Shown here one piece after another: positions 39,290-47,820 of a stretch of 64,000 nucleotides of DNA; the stretch's first letter is position 1; every line of letters starts with the position of its first letter. The stretch is from Branchiostoma belcheri. Its lineage: Eukaryota > Chordata > Leptocardii > Amphioxiformes > Branchiostomatidae. Both the position numbers and the translations under genes were made by a program. The notes below the pieces were generated by a model. That model was not told the DNA's origin. It saw nothing but the letters and a program-made list of their open reading frames with translations, and did not search any database. The stretch spans positions 382,884 to 446,883 of the forward strand of contig NW_017804420.1 in assembly GCF_001625305.1 (NCBI RefSeq). Direction: 5' to 3'.

Positions 39290-42200
39290 AAGTACCAGTC
39301 AGCTTCGAGGTCTTGAGTGTGTTTCTTTCAAAACAGCACCAACGACCACCACGCCGAAGCCGACCACCACGCCTCGGCCAACCACTACAACGCGTCCGAC
39401 CACTACACCTCGCCCTACAACGCAGACTACCACTACACCTAAGCCTACAACCACTCCTCGCCCTACAACCCAGACCACCACTACGCCTCGCCCTACAACC
39501 CAGACCACCACCACCCCTCGCCCCACCACACAGACTACAACCACCCCTCAGCCTGCCACGACTCCAAGGCCGGTCGTCACTACCACAACCACCACCCCCG
39601 CTCCAGTCACCAACCCCACCACTTATGGTGAGCGATCATTATGAATACTTTAAGACGAAAACAACAAAAAGTACTGAATGTTGAAGTACCAGAATAATGA
39701 ACTACTATTATTTTATCTTCAAACATCTTGAATGAGCTCTATGCCTATATCAATGGTTTATTTTGCATTAAAACACAACAACACTGTCCCAAAAATGGCA
39801 GCCAGAGGCTGAATTGACATTGGGGCATCACATTATTAGTATAAAACGTCATATTAAGCGATTAAAATAGAGATAAACCATTACATAAAATGTATATAAA
39901 ATATTGTCAACGACGTTTCAAGTGCAAATTAATATCGTAGCAGATAACAAAACAGACGGACACTGGTAACACTAAAATAAGTCTTAGGTTAAAAAAAGTG
40001 ACAGTGTTACATATTAAGCAGGCGGATCATGAAAGGAATGGCACTATTCTGATAACGATCAGTTCTGCTGCGAGGAGTGTTCATGCCTAGAAGTGGCCAA
40101 TTGAGCGACAGCGTTAAAAAAAATAATAAATGAATGACGTGGTCTGAGCAAGTTAAATGTCAATGTTTTATGATATAAAAAGGTATGAATATTGCAACGC
40201 GTCCTGTCTCATCTTGGACGATTCTTCTACCTCTTGGTAGGCCTCCAATGAATAGCACCATGCCTAGATGCACTTCTGATGTTTTATTCCCTAAGTCCCT
40301 TGACTGACGTCTCTTCGTCTACGAGAGCATCTTGAGATCATGCCTGTTGTGTATGCATGTTAGTCTACGTTAGTCCATGTGATAAAGCTCCTAAATAGCA
40401 TCTCATGTTAGAAATGTGTTTGTAATGAAGAAACGTGACGACAGTGTTGGGTTTTTCCTGCTTCCATAGTTGACGACTGTCAGAACCTGAGCCCCCTGTG
40501 TGGGGCCAACCCCGGCTGGCCTACCTTCGACTCCTGTAGCACCGACTACGTCAGGGACAACTGCCCACAGTTCTGCGGACTGTGCAGTAAGTACTAACTG
40601 TGTTTAAGTATATAACCATCAAACAGTCATGAATTCAAATACCTGAGTTATCAGCAAAGGATTGAGGTGTTCAAAAATTCGTTTTTTCCCTCGAACTATC
40701 GTAGAGTGGAACCAAGTACAGTTGGGGCATCATCACTAGATATTTGTATACAACTTAGAGTTAGATGTGCAAAGGTTGGGTGTAACAGGTCGTTGGTTGT
40801 AATCATGGAGGTAGAATTCTACCTCCATGGTGTAATATAGCTAGCTGTCGCCACTATGTTACATATATCCATATTTTCCAGCATGTGACAACAGACCCTG
40901 CTATAACGGCGGCCACCGTGGAGGGAACCCAAACAACTACGGAGAGAACACGTGTGACTGTAACTGTGTGGACAACTGGAGCGGCCCAACGTGCCAAGGT
41001 AGTGCCGTGCCCTTCAAATTTAACTGAAAAGTCAGAAAACATAATCAACCGTTTTGGTATAAAAGGAATGTTGAGCTGACAATTGTGACAATTTTTGTCA
41101 AACTGAGAGTCATTGTATCCTGTCTCGTCTCTTTTTCTTTACAGTTTGCAACCTGCAGTGTTTGAACGGAGGTGTTCTGGACCGGTCCAGCTGTACCTGT
41201 CTCTGTCCACACGGCTTTGACGGGGAAACCTGCGCTGGTAAATCTGCTTTCTTTTCATGGATAAAGCACTGAAAAAAAGAAACTGCATGACGTGCTATAT
41301 AAGAAACTTTAAACTGTTCTCCAGCTAAAAAGTTACTGAAATGTCAAATGAAAACTCAATCACTCGATCTTCCTTGTTATGATCACGTCGTTTTGCTCAC
41401 TTGTGACGTCAGCGATGGGTAAAAGTTGATCGGAAGTCGGTATCGCCCCCCGTCACGGTTGAGAGAAGGTTGGAGAGGACGAATGTGCTCATGCATATCA
41501 AAGATCGCCCTTGCATACGTGTAAATATATAATTAGCTTTGCCAGAAGGGTATGTTTTTGGTAGCATTTGTATGTACTAGTGTTTGTATGTGGTTTAGCA
41601 TGATACGAAGTTTTTAATGGGTTGTCATGAAACTTGGTAGGTTGGTAGGTCTTGACGAGACTTCAAATTTATTATATTCTGGGTCTCCCTAGCGGCATGG
41701 TATGGTACTGCAGTACTTCCGGTTTTGATATCCCGCGAACTAGTTCTACATGTCGTTCCATGCAGAAACTTGCCGGGACAGCAGCGAGCTGTGCGGAGCG
41801 AACCCCGGCTGGCCAAGTGTGGACTCCTGCGTGCACAGCTACGTGCGGGACAACTGCCACGCCATGTGTGGTGTCTGCAGTACGTCAGCTTCGTCATTCA
41901 CGTGATTAACCACCGCCATACTGGTGTTCAAATTTGCACTTTTGCGAATCACAGCTTGCTTCATACTGGTGTTCATTTGCATTTTGGGGAATCATATTTT
42001 TTAACGATTCTGCACCATCCACGAGTCTACCCTACATCTTATAAGGGTTAAACTGGAAGTCAAATTTCTGTGGTAGGTCAATCTGTTGACTTATCTTCAT
42101 GTCTGTATCTTTTTCTTTCCAGATCTCGCACCCACACCTGCGCCAACTGGAGGTAGGAAACACGATGTTTGATGATGATATATCTGCATAGCTCTGGCTT

Positions 42201-45200
42201 GTTTCACACGTGCTTTTGTGACGTGTTGTCTGTCGTTTTTGGTTTGGGCTTTGTTTTCTTTTTGCCTCGCATCGCCTGAAGAAGCCTAAGCAAATCATCT
42301 CACTTCACGAATGTGTGCCTATATCATGCATTTAGTGCAGTGTCTGATTGAAGACAATATCTCAATATTATTATCGTCTCTTGTTCCAGCTGCCTGTCAG
42401 AACAAGAGTCCCCTGTGCGGCGCCAACCCCGGCTGGCCCACCACCGAGTCATGCAGGACCGACTATGTCCGGGAGAACTGCCCACAATTCTGCGGACTGT
42501 GCTGTGAGTACTCCTTTCCCCATATAAAGATATTGGTTGGATTTTTGTACGCTATTCCCCTTTGCTTGTATTTCGTGCTATCGGCGATCTACTTTGTTTC
42601 TTGCTTCATATTTCGTTCAATTTCGTTCCCAGTATCGTTCATTTTCGCTCCATTCCGCACTTTTTGTACACCCATTAAACTGCTCTTCTTTTTCACAAAG
42701 GGTCGATTAGACCTTTGATCGTTTGTACTTGAAGGTAGATGGAGAAAGGATGAATAAAACCCTTAAGATGATAGGAAAATACGTTCGAGCGGTTCTGTGA
42801 AATTTTTGGTCTTCTTACCCACTTCTTCAGCCTGTGGGAAGACCTGTGCTAATGGCGGGACCGTGGCTGGCAATCCCGACAATTATCTGGAGCACACGTG
42901 CGACTGTAACTGTGCGGGGCTGTGGAGCGGGGAACTTTGTGACGGTAGGAAAGACACGATGGTTTCTAACAAAGCACCATCGGTGTGACCTATCCGTTAA
43001 GAGCAAGCTACAAAACGTGTAAAGTCATGAAATTGTGGTAGTGAAACAAATTTATGGCAAGTTATATCGTCGTTGCAGCACATATTGACACATCAGTTTT
43101 CCTAGTTCCCGAAAAGTAGCGTTATCATCTGGTGTAAGAAATAGCACTGCACGAAATCCTACCTTTATTAAGTTAAAGGTAGGTAGACATACCTTAAAGC
43201 ATGCGTAAAGGTATACGCGAGTGAAGAAACGAAACACTTACGTATACGCATACTTTAACGTGTGCGTTAAGATAAGAATGGATTTTCTGTAGTGCAAAAA
43301 GAAAGTTATTATGAATAGATAGAAAGAACGACACATTGATACCTTATAAGTTAAGTACTTTAGATGTTGTAGTAGATATTATTTTACATGTTGAACCTTT
43401 GTTTCACGAACAGAGTGCAATGTCCAGTGCCTGAATGGCGGAGTCTTGGACCGTTCTACCTGTACCTGCAGCTGTCCACCGGGCTTCAGCGGAGAGAAAT
43501 GTGAAGGTAATTATAAGCCGCCTCGTTCAGCCCCGAACAGCAGCCCAACAGCTTACAGCATCGCTGCTGCTGTGTTTAGCCCCAAATAGCAGTCCAACAG
43601 CTTACAGCATCGCTGCTGCTGTGTTCAGCCCAGAATAGCAGCCCAACAGCTTACAGGATCGCTGCTGCCTTGTTCAGCCCCGAACAGCAGCCCAACAGCT
43701 TACAGCATCGCTGCTGCCTTGTTCAGCCCCGAACAGCAGTCCAACAGCTTACAGCATCGCTGCTGCCTTGTTCAGCCCCAAACAGCAGCCCAACAGCTTA
43801 CAGCATCGCTGCTGCCTTGTTCAGCCCCGAACAGCAGCCCAACAGCTTACAGCATCGCTGCTGCTGCCTTGTTCAGCCCCGAACAGCAGCCCAACAGCTT
43901 ACAGCATCGCTGCTGCTATGTTAAGCTGCCATCAGCGTTTGATATGCAGCTTTTAATTGGCATTCACGATGCTGAATACATCTCTTGGCGCATACACGAT
44001 ATGGATATGGGGGAAGGGGGTATTGAGTGCCGTCAGAATCCTTCAACTTTCTGAACGATAGCCGTGCAGCTTTTAGTTGCGAAGGCGGCTTAGCTATGTC
44101 CGGAGGAAGGCTCGGAAGCTGGTATCATTCTCAACTTTCTGCTCTGCTCCAAGCTTTCCAAGCTGTCAAGCCTCTGCTGTGCGTGTGTGTGCGCAGTAAC
44201 CTCGCCTGTGTGGCCTGCTTGCCCCTTTCTTCGAGTGCACAAATCCAGCCAATTGTCTCACGTTGGTGACCCCTCTGTCTCTTTATCCCCATCCTACCTC
44301 AGGTAAACGGGCAGACGACAGTACTGCAGGTTGGTTACCATCATTTCATGTCTTCCTTGACTATACTTACGTCATCCCATTCTCATTTTACCACTCCGAT
44401 CTCCCCAACCCCGAGCAGTCATGTTTCCTTTACTTCCGTGACGGAAGTATTGTGTTCGGTCGCGTTAAATGATAGTTTATGTGTTTGTGTCGAGTCCGCA
44501 CTGGAACCTATTGAGCCATATGAGGTCTAGTTTCACTGGAGTATTGGGGTCGTGAACTCGGTTAACCCTTTGGGTCATGATGTGTCTTGTGGATGGCAAT
44601 AAATGTGTGAGGTCGAAATGTGTGAGGTTGACTGATGGTGCAATCGTGGGAGGAAGCTCGTATTAGTAGTGATATACTAGTAGTATTATGTGATGCAACT
44701 CAATTGGGTATTTCCTAGATTGATCATACAATATAATACAGTTCCAAAACATTCATGAATGCCCAATACAATCATGTCTGAAATCTCAGCTTTTTTTTTA
44801 TATTTGCGTTCTATCATTCTGGTCAGACTGCTCCCAAACTTCAGAAAACATAATTCTGTCTCGCTCCCTCTCTTCCGGCAGAGTCGTGTCAGAACGTGAG
44901 CCCCCTGTGCGGCCGGAGCCCCGGCTGGCCGTACGTGTCCCAGTGCTCCACAGACTACGTCAAGGAGAACTGCCAACAGTTCTGCGGAGTGTGCAGTAAG
45001 TATCTGTGGACATTTAGTTTAGTCAAAGTCAGTTTCCCGCAGCAGATGATGCATACATGTAGGTTGGCGCCAATCTCCGGTTGAATAGCCTTTGCAGTTG
45101 TGAAATCACTACAGCAGGCAGTGTTGTGTGTTAACTACAGTACTCATAATTTCCATAATGCTGAGTACCTAGCAGTATGTACCATTTTAAAGTCGTTGGT

Positions 45201-47820
45201 ATGACTCAGCCGGGGATCGAATTCACGACCTCCCAAATGCAAGGCGAACACTCTACCCACTTGGTCATTGTACCGGTATTTGTAAACATTGGTTACTTCG
45301 AATTTAGAAAGTCAAGTACATGTGTATGGGGTTGTCCGTTCATTACCTATAGGTTGTTAGAATTCTTCGTGCTTTTCTGAATATTAACCCGTGATGCTCC
45401 TACAGGCTGCAGTGCGACTCCATGTGCTAACGGCGGGACCCGCGGCGGGAACCCGGACAACTACGGCGCCAACACCTGCGACTGTAACTGTGCCGGCCTG
45501 TGGAGCGGACCAACCTGCCAAGGTACATCCTCCTTCAGTTCTAAAGCCATCAGACAGTACTTTTAACATCTATCTTTATTGACTGATTCTTAGCTTGAGC
45601 TTCAACAATATGTAACCTAGAGGTCCCGGGTTCGAGTCCTGACATGCCACCGATCTTGTGCCCTTGGGAAAGGCACTTTACTCGACTTTCCTCACTTCGC
45701 TCAGGTGAAAATGAGTATTGTCCTGTCATGTATTTGTCCCCTGTGTTGGTGGCGGCATTAATATAAGTTGAAAAAACTTGAGTGTGCCGTCACCACGTCT
45801 GGTGATTACATGTTTGAATAAAAAAAAACAATATGTAATATGTATGACGTTACATTTATCAATATAAAATAGAGTGGATTCATTCCTCAAGCTAACCGAC
45901 ATCTACGACAATCGTCCCTCTGTAATATAACTGGGCCGCATCGTTCCTGTTTAAAACTTTTATTCTGACCGCTGACTAGTTACATTGATCTAGTACAATC
46001 TACATAATACGCCATTTTGTTTCCCAGAATGCAACGTGCAGTGTGCTAATGGCGGCGTGTTGGACCGGTCCACCTGCACGTGTCAGTGTGCGGATGGGTT
46101 TGACGGGGAAACTTGCACCGGTAAGTGTCAAATGATGATGGTACCAGAAAGGTAACATTTGCCAAGCAACTACATAATGTTTACCTTCACACGGTCTAGC
46201 CTAACAAACTAGACCCTTAATCTCCGAGAAATCAGCGTCCCCTCGCAGCTCTGAGCCACGGGAGAGCGCTTAGCTACGGCCCGAGTAAAGTGGCGGCGCG
46301 TCCACGGTCGATGTCCTTGGTACTGAAATGAAGGGGGGGGGGTGTCACTGCTATGTGTGCTCAAGGCCATTTTGGTGATGAGTGCGTGCGACGGGCCGTA
46401 GCCTGGAAGCCATCCGATTTGTTATGGTCTCCTTACGCTCTCTGGACCAAACAATCAGTGGGGTCATGTGGCGTAGCGGCAGAGTGCGCGACTCGTGTTC
46501 GAGTCCTGACATGCCACCGATCTTGTGCCCTTGGGAAAGGCACTTTACACGAATTTCCTCACTTAGCTCAGGTGTAAATGAGTATTGTCCTGTCATGTAT
46601 TTGTCCCCTGTGTTGGTGGCGGCATTAATATATTATATAAAATTGAAAAAACTTGAGTGTGTCGTCACCACGTCTGGTGATTACATGTTGGAATAAAGAA
46701 AAATCTATTGTAAGGAGCCTATTGCAAATCGGATGGCACCCAGGCTAGCTGAGCCGTTAGTACACAGGGGAAAGAGCGGTAGCACTAGCAGTGTCCCGAG
46801 ATGGTTTGACAAACTTGAGCCCGCTTGAACCGTTGAAGTTTTGGGCAAAAGTTAACGTTAACCCCTGAGTGTTGTCCCTCTCTCATGTAAGAAAAGGTTG
46901 ACCCTCCATCGTGCACAATACCAAAACTTGAGTGAAGAGACTCTTTTTACACAACCAAGTCTTTTATTCAGCCGACGTTTCGGTGACCGTCTGTCACCTT
47001 CCTCAGGGCATTTCTGACTGGTGAATAAAAGAATTGGTTGTGTAAAAAGAGTCTCTTCACTCAGTGTCTTACCAACCTGATGAAATTATTCACTGAAATA
47101 CCTAAACCTATTTAGGTTTTAACACGAATAAGAGGTAAGATTTTCTTTTTCTTTTGTCCAATCAGAGTCCTGCCAGGACAGCAGCGACTTGTGTGGTGCA
47201 AACCCCGGATGGCCGACCTCTGACCTCTGTGCTATCGATTACGTCAGAGACAACTGTCACGCTTTCTGTGGCATCTGTGGTGAGTATATCACATCATATC
47301 ATATATCATATTTTATATATCATATTTTATATATCATATATATCATATATATCCTATATATCATATATATCCTATATATCATATATATCCTATATATCAT
47401 ATATATCATATATATCATATATATCATATATATCATATATATCATATATATCATATATATCATATATATCATATATATCATATATATCATATATATCATA
47501 TATATCATATATATCATATATATCATATATATCATATATATCATATATATCATATATATCATATATATCATATATATCATATATATCATATATATCATAT
47601 ATATCATATATATCATATATATCATATACAATGTATCATATATCATATAACATTATATCATACTACTACCCTCTCCGGAACTCCGGCCAGTGCTGACTTG
47701 ATAAGAAGATGGGTGCAATATACATGTTATGAAAATTTTGTACGCCACTTTCTAGTAGACATTAGTATTTTTATTGTTAAGGCTAATAATGATATACCCC
47801 AGCTTTGCATGATGTCAAAA
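24486..47820 (+). CDS. Astacin metalloprotease with TSP1, CUB, mucin, ShK and EGF modules (27+ exons)
   Basis: Exons: 24486-24551, 24897-24939, 27607-27675, 28110-28150, 30328-30406, 30962-31079, 31700-31875, 33083-33304, 33740-33931, 34220-34371, 34804-34945, 35399-35575, 37462-37652, 38864-39035, 39337-39627, 40470-40586, 40882-40998, 41145-41237, 41766-41879, 42123-42152, 42390-42503, 42831-42944, 43414-43506, 44882-44995, 45406-45522, 46028-46120 and 47166-47279. All phases agree (3,361 nt, about 1,120 aa). Order: signal peptide 1-19; propeptide with aspartate-switch motif FEGD at 64-67; astacin domain from about N77 with [12 protein letters not shown] (His167, His171 and His177 bind zinc, Glu168 is catalytic) and Met-turn SIMHY (Met224); TSP1; lectin-like Cys domain; TSP1; CUB; Thr/Pro linker; ShK/EGF array. 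It is a secreted or matrix metalloendopeptidase. The 3' end is the weak point: the final codons are either in a tiny exon near 47.85 kb or elsewhere. Confidence 0.85.
24975..25100. mobile_element. MITE family CACTGCACGAAATCC (one of about eight copies)
   Basis: Ends CACTACGCAAAATCC and GGATTTCGTGCAGTG are inverted repeats. The interior holds TTTAAGCATGCG/CGCATACTTTAA motifs. Similar elements occur near 13131-13247, 20958-21060, 25443-25545, 43146-43293, 53730-53870, 54468-54580 and 54880-54930. All are about 100-150 bp and non-coding. Confidence 0.65.
28780..28990 (+). repeat. Interspersed repeat with second copy at 44440-44775
   Basis: Shared stretches are GACGGAAG...TTCGGTC, GTGTTTGTGTCGAGTCCGCA and CAGTTCCAAAACATTCA. 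Class unknown. Confidence 0.6.
29052..29230 (+). repeat. Interspersed repeat with second copy at 37680-37870
   Basis: Shared blocks include ACTACTAAGTGCTTTTCTAC, GTATTAATAAACAC and GAGACCAGACGTAACCCAGT. Both copies are in introns of the astacin gene. Confidence 0.75.
29288..30205. mobile_element. About 0.9-kb non-autonomous element with ACCTTCGCCAA ends
   Basis: It starts ACCTTCGCCAAGAAGGTTAT and ends near TTGGCGAAGGTATGAGATC, so the first 11 bp are inverted at the other end. GTTATT flanks both sides and may be the target duplication. The interior has duplicated CCCTAGCGGCTTG motifs and AATTTGCATAATT repeats but no coding frame. Fragments recur near 14590, 17060-17130 and 41528-41720. Confidence 0.6.
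30328..33304 (+). CDS. Astacin catalytic domain exons 5-8
   Basis: Four exons encode about 198 residues, close to the usual astacin length (about 200). The mature N-terminus is probably just after TTR, before [18 protein letters not shown] matches the first strand, GCWSNVGR the conserved disulfide region, and HExxHxxGFxHExxRxDRD the zinc site. [11 protein letters not shown] includes the Met-turn and the fifth-ligand tyrosine. All catalytic residues are present, so the enzyme should be active. The domain ends LLYSCSGG, as in the family. Confidence 0.92.
30584..30690. repeat. (GA)n/(GACA)n microsatellite
   Basis: GAGAGA runs pass into GACAGACA runs in astacin intron 5. Confidence 0.95.
33740..33931 (+). 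CDS. Astacin gene: first TSP1 repeat (exon 9)
   Basis: Phase 1-1 exon. A Gly/Ser/Thr linker is followed by [14 protein letters not shown], the tryptophan ladder of a thrombospondin type-1 repeat. The WSxW triplets are possible C-mannosylation sites. Six cysteines are present, as expected. It is followed by a lectin-like domain and then a second TSP1 exon. Confidence 0.88.
33998..34085 (+). mobile_element. tRNA-derived SINE family 2
   Basis: A-box-like TGGCCAAGTGGGTAGAG and B-box-like GAGTTCGTTCC are spaced as in a tRNA. Copies on the minus strand lie at 38695-38790 and 45185-45275, each with GTTCGATCCC or GAATTCGATCC. No tRNA cloverleaf is intact, so these are not functional tRNA genes. Confidence 0.6.
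34220..34945 (+). CDS. Astacin gene: lectin-like cysteine domain (exons 10-11)
   Basis: Two exons (34220-34371 and 34804-34945), joined in phase 0, encode about 98 residues. The pattern is GCWVDN, then [20 protein letters not shown], then [14 protein letters not shown] and [13 protein letters not shown]. Domains with this spacing (GCW...R..AI.KC..A...G...FA....G.C......Y...G.S..C...G.GG) are, as I recall, common in lancelet and cnidarian extracellular proteins. I do not know a firm family name or function; a carbohydrate- or surface-binding role is a guess. Four cysteines suggest two disulfides. Confidence 0.75.
34437..34735. repeat. (AGT/AGC)n trinucleotide repeat
   Basis: About 300 bp in astacin intron 10, giving spurious Ser-, Leu- and Thr-rich frames on both strands. 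Confidence 0.95.
35237..35351. mobile_element. CTCCAAGCAG-family MITE in astacin intron 11
   Basis: Ends TAATCTCCAAGTAGATC and TTTGCTTGGAGATTA are inverted repeats. The 115-bp interior contains TTGGTGGCC. Confidence 0.7.
35399..35575 (+). CDS. Astacin gene: second TSP1 repeat (exon 12)
   Basis: Phase 1-1 exon encoding [20 protein letters not shown] followed by RYRQCNNP and ending CNTDECP. This is a canonical TSP1 repeat with a CxxSCGxG core and six cysteines, closer to the consensus than the first TSP1 repeat of this gene. Confidence 0.92.
37064..37443. mobile_element. MITE ending 18 bp before an exon (GGCCTGCTTTACACA ends)
   Basis: Ends GGCCTGCTTTACACA and TGTGTAAAGCGGGCC are inverted repeats, flanked by TCT on both sides. 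The interior is full of CAAGTCGACTTGAG-type palindromes. Only TCTATATCGCCCTTTTAG separates it from astacin exon 13. Confidence 0.75.
37462..39035 (+). CDS. Astacin gene: CUB domain (exons 13-14)
   Basis: Exons 37462-37652 and 38864-39035 join in phase 0. They encode [20 protein letters not shown], then [44 protein letters not shown] and a closing LFLLFKSDD...GYRIRY. The four CUB cysteines are present. The acidic Glu/Asp positions used for calcium in cbCUB domains (LDLDIE, YDYL, SDDS) appear to be kept. The acceptor of the first exon lies only 18 nt after an inserted MITE. Confidence 0.9.
38272..38671. mobile_element. PIF/Harbinger-like MITE, TAA target duplication
   Basis: Inverted ends GGCCACACCAAGTAAATTTT and its complement, followed by ATGGATGACGTCC on both sides. 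TAA flanks at 38269-38271 and 38672-38674. 400 bp, non-coding. It shares the GATGACRTCC and GCGCGCG sub-ends with 13349-13735. It lies between the two CUB exons of the astacin gene. Confidence 0.85.
39132..39290. repeat. (ACT)n trinucleotide repeat
   Basis: Near-perfect ACT units in astacin intron 14, ending about 45 nt before the mucin exon. Confidence 0.95.
39337..39627 (+). CDS. Astacin gene: Thr/Pro mucin-like linker (exon 15)
   Basis: A 291-nt phase 1-1 exon encodes about 97 residues made of imperfect TTTPRPTTQ units with no cysteine. Such runs are usually densely O-glycosylated and act as stiff spacers. Here it would separate the catalytic/CUB half from the ShK/EGF half. The internal repeat makes length polymorphism between alleles likely. 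Confidence 0.88.
39628..40469. other. Astacin intron 15, nothing further recognised
   Basis: 840 bp of AT-rich sequence between the mucin exon and the first ShK exon. A TTTATTTTGCATTAAAAC stretch at 39757 may be a LINE tail. Confidence 0.4.
40470..41237 (+). CDS. Astacin gene: ShK-EGF-EGF module 1 (exons 16-18)
   Basis: Three phase 1-1 exons. 40470-40586 encodes a six-Cys ShK-like domain ([11 protein letters not shown] ... [13 protein letters not shown]). 40882-40998 encodes an EGF-like domain with [13 protein letters not shown] and CDCNC. 41145-41237 encodes a second, shorter EGF-like domain ([16 protein letters not shown]). ShK domains are named after an anemone channel-blocking peptide but are widespread as structural modules in animal astacins; nothing here suggests a venom role. 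Confidence 0.88.
41766..42152 (+). CDS. Astacin gene: lone ShK domain and 10-residue linker (exons 19-20)
   Basis: Exon 41766-41879 (114 nt) encodes an ShK-like domain ending CHAMCGVC. It is followed not by EGF exons but by a 30-nt microexon (42123-42152) encoding [10 protein letters not shown], flanked by consensus AG and GTAGG. The microexon keeps phase 1-1. Either the two EGF exons of this unit were lost or the microexon is a remnant linker. Confidence 0.72.
42390..43506 (+). CDS. Astacin gene: ShK-EGF-EGF module 2 (exons 21-23)
   Basis: Exons 42390-42503, 42831-42944 and 43414-43506 have lengths 114, 114 and 93 nt. They repeat the module 1 order with strong sequence similarity ([39 protein letters not shown]). 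All are phase 1-1. A 49-bp minisatellite starts about 20 nt after the last donor. Confidence 0.88.
43525..43920. repeat. 49-bp minisatellite, about eight copies
   Basis: The unit contains GTTCAGCCCCGAACAGCAGC, CCAACAGCTTACAGCATCGC and TGCTGCC. It starts just after the donor of astacin exon 23. Because 49 is not a multiple of three, all plus-strand frames run open for several units. Confidence 0.95.
44882..46120 (+). CDS. Astacin gene: ShK-EGF-EGF module 3 (exons 24-26)
   Basis: Exons 44882-44995, 45406-45522 and 46028-46120 have lengths 114, 117 and 93 nt. They encode ShK ([11 protein letters not shown] ... QQFCGVC), EGF ([27 protein letters not shown]) and EGF ([16 protein letters not shown]). 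Two SINE-type and tRNA-like repeats sit in the introns between them. Confidence 0.88.
45616..45826 (+). mobile_element. tRNA-derived SINE family 1, 5'-truncated, with 12-bp target duplication
   Basis: It begins within the tRNA-like head (B box GGTTCGAGTCC), continues through the body shared with 46461-46704, and ends GAATAAAAAAAA. It is flanked by identical AACAATATGTAA at 45604-45615 and 45827-45838, the mark of target-primed insertion. Confidence 0.85.
46399..46747. mobile_element. Inverted-repeat element interrupted by a SINE
   Basis: Left arm TAGCCTGGAAGCCATCCGAT then CTCCTTAC. The right arm is the inverse (GTAAGGAG ... ATCGGATGGCACCCAGGCTA). The SINE at 46461-46704 lies between the arms, so it inserted later. 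Confidence 0.65.
46461..46704 (+). mobile_element. tRNA-derived SINE family 1, near full length
   Basis: A box TGGCGTAGCGGCAGAGTG and B box TGTTCGAGTCC are followed by the same body (CACCGATCTTGTGCCCTTGG ... GTGTTGGTGGCGGC) and a GAATAAAGAAAAA tail. It sits inside another element with ends TAGCCTGG at 46399 and CAGGCTA at 46747. Confidence 0.85.
46925..47064. mobile_element. Hairpin MITE (AGTGAAGAGACTC arms)
   Basis: GTGAAGAGACTCTTTTTACA followed by CAACCAA is repeated inverted at 47030-47060 across a centre with CGACGTTTCGGTGACC. A related copy lies at 31558-31642. Confidence 0.7.
47166..47279 (+). CDS. Astacin gene: last recognised ShK exon (exon 27)
   Basis: A 114-nt phase 1 exon ends CHAFCGIC with a GTGAGT donor at 47280. 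It begins a fourth unit, but no EGF exon follows. The donor leads straight into a 9-bp AT-rich satellite. If the donor is ignored, the frame stays open to 47650. If it is used, an acceptor near 47853 (tcctcag) would give VP and a stop within 8 nt. Confidence 0.8.
47285..47650. repeat. 9-bp AT-rich satellite (ATATATCAT)n
   Basis: About 36 tandem 9-bp units directly after the donor of the last ShK exon. The unit contains no stop in any frame on either strand, which explains the long Ile/Tyr-rich open frames. Confidence 0.95.

Noticed and set aside
39299..39544. Val/Gly-rich minus-strand frame (VVGRGVVV repeats)
   Set aside because: It is the antisense shadow of the Thr/Pro mucin exon.
40470..40586. 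ShK domains as evidence of a venom toxin
   Set aside because: They sit in a large astacin with EGF and CUB modules, where ShK domains are common structural parts.
43435..44054. Repetitive frames of the [12 protein letters not shown] type
   Set aside because: They follow the 49-bp minisatellite in all three frames, starting beyond a good splice donor.
46461..46520. A possible tRNA gene (A and B boxes present)
   Set aside because: The boxes belong to a SINE head; no cloverleaf or anticodon stem could be drawn, and a sister copy with target duplications exists.
47285..47650. A centromeric satellite or CRISPR-like array
   Set aside because: The 9-bp unit has no spacers and is a short local array inside a gene's 3' region.
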